From the NCBI GenBank assembly GCA_026129095.1, contig JAHCIT010000001.1:186245-250244 (forward strand): 64,000 bases of DNA, in the 5' to 3' direction. This stretch comes from Deltaproteobacteria bacterium (GTDB lineage Bacteria > JAGRBM01 > JAHCIT01). Below are positions 60,150-64,000 of the stretch, in pieces; position 1 is the first letter of the stretch; each line of letters opens with the position of its first letter. Below the pieces are notes generated by a model that was not told where the DNA came from, did no database searches, and saw only the letters and a list, made by a program, of their open reading frames with translations. Made by a program: the position numbers and the translations under genes.

Positions 60150-61055
60150 TCAGTTCAGGATATAGCGGAACGGATCGACCGGAATGTCGTTCACACGGAC
60201 TTCATAGTGAAGATGAGGCCCGGTGGAACGGCCGGTACTACCCACTGCACCGATATTCTGGCCACGAATGACCTTTTCGCCCACCTTCACGAGGGTTTCG
60301 GACATATGGGCGTAAATCGTTGTCAGGCCGTAACCGTGATCAATAGTAATGGAGAGGCCGTAAGCGTCCCGCATGCCGGAACGGATCACCGTCCCGGAAG
60401 CAGGTGCCGTAATGACGGTCCCCTGCGCTGAAGAGATATCCAGACCTTCATGGAGCCGCCGCTCGCCGGTAAACGGATCAATCCGGTAACCAAAGGTCGA
60501 CGTCACCCACCCACGCACAGGCCAGATTGTTGGCGTCGCCAGGATCTGCATCTCCTGGCTCTTGAAGTAGTCGAGGAGGACCTCGAATCCCATTTCGGCA
60601 CGAACGCTACGGCTGCTGTAGGAGGCAAGGTCGGCATCAATACGCTGCAACCGGGCCGCGTCTTCTGGCCGGAAAGTAGAGTATAGCTGCGCTTCGCCCG
60701 CTACCCGCGGCCCGCCTGTGCCGCTCTCCGGCTGGCGGGGAGCAGGGTCGATACCGACAATCCGGCGGATCCGGCTTTCCAGTTGCCCGGCCCGGTCAAT
60801 CTGACGGTCGAGCGTGGCCAGCCGGGCTTCTACCGCTGCCACCTGGGCCCTCAGTTCGGAGTTTTCACTCATCAGGCCGTCTACCTGGACCGCCTGCTGG
60901 AAACTGTAGAGGTAGTGGCCAATGCCAAGAATTGCGGTAATTGCTGCCAAGGCGATAATCCGGCCTGACAGAAGCCATGCGGGAACAGTTACCCGCCGAA
61001 CTTCCCGTTCACCGACCAGTACGACCGTGTACGAACGCTTGGGCTTGGTATCCAA
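60150..61055 (-). CDS. M23-family peptidoglycan peptidase, membrane anchored
   Basis: A 301-residue protein. One membrane segment (about 25-50, WLLSGRIIALAAITAILGIGHYLYSF) is followed by a coiled-coil (about 57-100) and a LytM domain. Its zinc motif is RRLHEGLDI (H-x3-D) and HLHYEVRVN (HxH). All ligands are present, so it may cleave peptide crosslinks in peptidoglycan or act as an EnvC-like activator. An amidase gene lies divergently next to it, consistent with a cell-separation pair. Confidence 0.9.
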   Translation of the reverse strand: MDTKPKRSYTVVLVGEREVRRVTVPAWLLSGRIIALAAITAILGIGHYLYSFQQAVQVDGLMSENSELRAQVAAVEARLATLDRQIDRAGQLESRIRRIVGIDPAPRQPESGTGGPRVAGEAQLYSTFRPEDAARLQRIDADLASYSSRSVRAEMGFEVLLDYFKSQEMQILATPTIWPVRGWVTSTFGYRIDPFTGERRLHEGLDISSAQGTVITAPASGTVIRSGMRDAYGLSITIDHGYGLTTIYAHMSETLVKVGEKVIRGQNIGAVGSTGRSTGPHLHYEVRVNDIPVDPFRYILN

Positions 61056-61272
61056 TGTCTCTTAACAATCCTGTCCTTAAAAATCACAGGAACGGCGACC
61101 CAAACCGACGTTCCCACCCCAGTGCAAGGATCCCGGTCACCATTTCAAAATGGAAGAGCCGCGACTAGACTCCGGCCTGACCAATGGACTCAATGCCTTA
61201 AACCCAGTCTCACACGGACAGTGAACTGCTGTCAATAGGCGGGAATTGCTCCTCATTTTGCATTGCGTCAGA

Positions 61273-62289
61273 ATGGCTGGAATGTTTCACAGCCCTCCCA
61301 ACTGTCCGGTTTCAAAGCCGACCCTGCTGCTTGCCGCACTGATAGGCGTTCTATTCCTCTCCTGTGGACCCAAAAGCGATGACGCAGCGCGTAGCCCTGC
61401 CCCGTCATCGGGACAGCCCCCTGCTGCCACTCAGCCGACCGGCACCGCCCCCCCCACCTACCTGCCGACACCACCGGATCTCATCGAACGGTTCGGCACA
61501 CTTCCCCCCACGCCAGAACAGTTCGACGTGGTGGTGATTGACCCCGGTCATGGTGGTCATGACTGGGGCGCGATCGGAATTGGCGAGATACTGGAAAAAG
61601 ACGTTGTCCTGGCGGTTTCCCGGTTTGCTGCATCCTGCCTCCGGCAGGAAAAACCGGGCCTCAGGGTGTTTCTGACGCGGGAAGAGGACTTCTTCATTCC
61701 ACTCGCAGACCGGACGAAGATAGCGAACAACCTGAATGCCGACGTGTTTGTATCGATCCACGCCAATGCTGCCAAAAACCCCAAGGCGCAGGGGATCGAA
61801 ACCTACCTGATGAACCCGGAGGCCACAGACAGGGAAGCGCACCGGGTGGCGCTGGCGGAAAATGCTTCACTGGGCCTCGAAGGAGCCGATCCGAACGATC
61901 CGCTCCTTATGACCTTGTGGTCCCTGAAAAGTGCGCAGCATATCCGGGGAAGCGAGGACTTCGGCGCCGTCGTCCACCAGACGCTCGCCCGCGAATTCAA
62001 CTTCAGGAGCCGGGGTGTGCTCCAGGCCCCGTTTTTCGTGCTGGTGCGGGCCAACATGCCGGCCCTGCTCATCGAACTGGGATTTCTGACCAACGAGACG
62101 GATGCCACTTCGTTCCGGAATGAGGCTTACCTCAAGCGGCTTGGCCGTGGAATCTGCCGGGGGATTCTCGACTACGGAAGCGAATGGCCCCGTAAGCTGG
62201 ATCTGGGCCCCCGCAAGCGGATGACCGGCGACCGGAAGGAACCGAAGGGCGGGACAGCTTCACCGGGTAAGGAGCGGAAACCGGTGTAA
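61273..62289 (+). CDS. N-acetylmuramoyl-L-alanine amidase, predicted lipoprotein
   Basis: A 338-residue Amidase_3 enzyme. The zinc-binding sequence VVVIDPGHGGHDWGAIG, a glutamate in GEILEKDVVL, FVSIHANA, and the catalytic glutamate in LLIELGFLTNETD are all present. The N-terminus has a signal sequence ending in a lipobox (LFLSCG), then a Pro/Thr-rich linker, so it is probably tethered to a membrane. It cuts the amide bond between muramic acid and the peptide stem. The start is uncertain: ATG at 61273 or 61282. Divergent from the M23 gene. Confidence 0.9.
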   Translation: MAGMFHSPPNCPVSKPTLLLAALIGVLFLSCGPKSDDAARSPAPSSGQPPAATQPTGTAPPTYLPTPPDLIERFGTLPPTPEQFDVVVIDPGHGGHDWGAIGIGEILEKDVVLAVSRFAASCLRQEKPGLRVFLTREEDFFIPLADRTKIANNLNADVFVSIHANAAKNPKAQGIETYLMNPEATDREAHRVALAENASLGLEGADPNDPLLMTLWSLKSAQHIRGSEDFGAVVHQTLAREFNFRSRGVLQAPFFVLVRANMPALLIELGFLTNETDATSFRNEAYLKRLGRGICRGILDYGSEWPRKLDLGPRKRMTGDRKEPKGGTASPGKERKPV

Positions 62290-62459
62290 CTGAGGCCGTT
62301 CTCCTCCTCACCAAAAGTTTCCTATAATTTGCAGCATTAAGCATTCGCGCCGGACTTAGGCTCCGTTTCGCCGCACCGGATCTCCGTCAGAATCCGGAAC
62401 CCTTCTGACTTGCCGCCTTCGACCACGTCTCCTATGCCTAGGTAGCCTGAGGAGGCTCC

Positions 62460-63413
62460 ATGAACCTCGACCGGATGCTGGACAAATGCCAAAAAGGCCA
62501 ATGGAACGTCAACGATTTTGACTGGACGCAGAAGCCTGCATCGCTGTCAAGATTTGACGAGATGGAAGCCTGTCAGGCGTTCACCAATCTCATCTATATC
62601 GAACGGATCGCAGCTGCAGCGTTCCTTGAGTTCGCCAAGCAGGCAGCCGACCCCACGGAGAAGGCGATCTTCGGGACGTTTTATGACGATGAAATCCGCC
62701 ATGCCGAAGCCATGTGGCATCTCGCCAAGTATTTCGACGTTCACCAGTACCGCATCTACACGCCTGACCCGAACCTCGTGAAGTTTGTCCGCGCCATGAG
62801 CGAAATGATCAATGGCATCTCGCCAGAATTCGCCTCGGCAATGGTCACGGCCGGCGAACTGGTGCTGGACGTGGCCCTGCTCCGCTCGGTGAATGACTAT
62901 ATCGAAGATCCGCTTTCCCGTGCTGTCATCGAAAAGGTGAACCAGGACGAATCCCGCCACATCGCGATGGACTTCTACCTGTGCGAGAAATACGGCCAAG
63001 AGGCGGGCGAGCCGCCGTCCCTGAAGGATTTTTTCGATACGATGAGCAACCCGACCCTCGTTTCCGGCATGTACTGGGCCACCGTGGCGCTTTCGGAAAT
63101 GTTCGGCCGGATTCAGGCAATCATGGACCCGGCAGGGACGCGCTTTATCGAAGCTCAGCGGCGGTTCGCCATGCTGGGCGAGAAGAATCCCAAGATCGCC
63201 GCCAACCGGAACTATGCGGCGGTCCTCAGGATCAACACCGTTTCACAGGATTTCTTCGGAGGCCTCCGGCGGATCATGCAGCTGCTACGCGTCGGCCTGT
63301 TCCGCGAGATGAAGGAAGCCGAAAAACGTGGAGAAAAGCGCAAGGCTCCCAGGCAATCCGCAGGACATGATCCGGTGAAAACCGCCGTCGATCTCCTGGA
63401 AGAGATGAACTGA
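62460..63413 (+). CDS. Ferritin-like di-iron protein
   Basis: A 317-residue helical protein. Its four-helix bundle has iron ligands visible as YIER (about residue 47), DDEIRHAEAM (ExxH, about 75-80), a second glutamate in TAGELVLD (about 128) and QDESRHIAMD (ExxH, about 160-165). The length and motifs resemble ribonucleotide-reductase-like or N-oxygenase ferritin-fold proteins. An oxidase or oxygenase activity is plausible; the substrate is unknown. Followed 52 nt later by an SRPBCC protein. Confidence 0.75.
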   Translation: MNLDRMLDKCQKGQWNVNDFDWTQKPASLSRFDEMEACQAFTNLIYIERIAAAAFLEFAKQAADPTEKAIFGTFYDDEIRHAEAMWHLAKYFDVHQYRIYTPDPNLVKFVRAMSEMINGISPEFASAMVTAGELVLDVALLRSVNDYIEDPLSRAVIEKVNQDESRHIAMDFYLCEKYGQEAGEPPSLKDFFDTMSNPTLVSGMYWATVALSEMFGRIQAIMDPAGTRFIEAQRRFAMLGEKNPKIAANRNYAAVLRINTVSQDFFGGLRRIMQLLRVGLFREMKEAEKRGEKRKAPRQSAGHDPVKTAVDLLEEMN

Positions 63414-63465
63414 TGTCTCCCTGGCCCCGGTAGCCCCAGCCGGGGGTTTCAGCTAGAAGCCACAC

Positions 63466-63861
63466 ATGATTAACCGAGATCCGATCAAACTTTCTGCCGA
63501 AGGCCCTGCCAGTGCCACCCGGCTGCATGAAATACTGAATGACCCCGGCCGTCTGCCGGAGTGGTCTTCGCTGGCGGCAAAGGTGAACTCCGTCACCGGC
63601 GACACGGTGGAGGCCGAAGCTCCCGGCGGCTCACGGACGATCTCATATGAATACGAGCCGGCCCGCAGCCATCTCGTCATTCGGACCAAGCGGGATACCT
63701 TTCCCCAGCAGTTCAGCTTCGAGTTCCGTGACCAGAGCGGCAAGGTACGAATCGATGCCGAAATCTTCCCCGGCGGCGAAATCACCGACGATGCCCGCGC
63801 TGAACTCCGTAAATCAGTCGAGGCCGACCTCGCCCGCCTGATCCAGAAAGCCAGGGGCTGA
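63466..63861 (+). CDS. SRPBCC-family protein
   Basis: A 131-residue START/Bet v 1-like protein. The pattern LHEILNDPGRLPEWSSLAAKVNSV...RTISYEYEPARSHLVIRTKRDTFPQQFSFEF followed by a long C-terminal helix matches SRPBCC lipid-binding or cyclase-like proteins. It lies after the di-iron protein and may be in its operon, possibly presenting a hydrophobic substrate; this is inference. Confidence 0.65.
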   Translation: MINRDPIKLSAEGPASATRLHEILNDPGRLPEWSSLAAKVNSVTGDTVEAEAPGGSRTISYEYEPARSHLVIRTKRDTFPQQFSFEFRDQSGKVRIDAEIFPGGEITDDARAELRKSVEADLARLIQKARG

Positions 63862-63874
63862 CACCCCTCGTTCC

Positions 63875-64000
63875 ATGAACGGATGGCCCCGGTCCCGGCG
63901 TTTCGCCGTGGTTATGGCTGCCGCCGCCGTGGGCGCGTCCGGACTGTATTCATTCGTCATCACACCGGCCATGTTCGCCAGGGTCCCGAACCCCGCCAGA
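63875..64000 (+). CDS. N-terminal part of an exported or membrane-anchored protein (3' truncated)
   Basis: An ATG at 63875 opens a frame that runs to the window edge (42 codons). It encodes a basic start and a hydrophobic stretch (FAVVMAAAAVGASGLYSFVITP), a signal anchor or uncleaved signal peptide. It lies 13 nt after the SRPBCC stop, so it is probably cotranscribed. The function lies outside the window. Confidence 0.5.
   Translation, partial: MNGWPRSRRFAVVMAAAAVGASGLYSFVITPAMFARVPNPAR

Overview
The window is a GC-rich stretch of a Gram-negative bacterial chromosome. The diderm assignment rests on a periplasmic AmiC-type amidase, an M23 envelope peptidase, lipoproteins, RNase E/G and a one-piece tmRNA. 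Gene content suggests an uncultured Deltaproteobacteria-like lineage, but nothing here fixes the taxonomy. The two flanks (1-15.7 kb and 56.7-64 kb) are ordinary core chromosome. Between them lies a 41-kb genomic island inserted at the 3' end of the tmRNA gene.

Left flank: a truncated GH5 endoglycoceramidase-like gene, a nucleotide-sugar-epimerase-like protein, malic enzyme fused to a phosphotransacetylase domain, a secreted hydrolase, the sulfate-activation pair cysD-cysNC and a PAS-LuxR regulator. Then comes a tightly overlapping minus-strand operon: 2-oxoacid dehydrogenase E1 alpha, E1 beta, E2, acyl carrier protein and an acyl-CoA/acetyl-CoA synthetase. Holo-ACP synthase and an OsmC protein sit just upstream. 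Right flank: ssrA, a small carboxypeptidase-regulatory-like protein, an esterase, RNase G/E, an M23 peptidase, an AmiC-like amidase, a ferritin-like di-iron protein, an SRPBCC protein and the start of one more gene.

Island (15726-56674): it is bounded by a 25-bp direct repeat derived from the tmRNA 3' end. Next to the intact ssrA are a tyrosine integrase and a translationally coupled excisionase-like gene. Direct repeats that look like integrase arm sites lie inside both ends. The left third carries stress and defence modules: two Fic proteins, a SWIM protein, hipBA, an abiEi antitoxin whose toxin gene is reduced to a stub, and a type III-like restriction-modification pair. The rest carries nucleic-acid enzymes: two Holliday-junction-resolvase-like proteins, an inositol-monophosphatase/ADP-ribosylglycohydrolase fusion, a DUF2779 nuclease with a DnaB-like partner, an operon led by a double-AAA+ ATPase, a NERD helicase, a PLD nuclease, two GIY-YIG proteins and an ArdC-like antirestriction protein. 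There are also many small unknown genes.

The main discovery is a dispersed palindrome, GTGACA-N5-TGTCAC, found at eleven sites between 23.7 and 52.0 kb. Every copy is in an intergenic region just upstream of an island gene or operon, including the gene for a WYL-domain regulator at 36976. At nine sites a -10-like hexamer sits about 21 bp from the palindrome centre. I infer an island-wide regulon, probably controlled by the WYL protein, tying more than 20 otherwise unrelated genes into one switchable system. Several lower-GC genes (GIY-YIG, PLD, PD-(D/E)xK) lack the site and look like later cargo.
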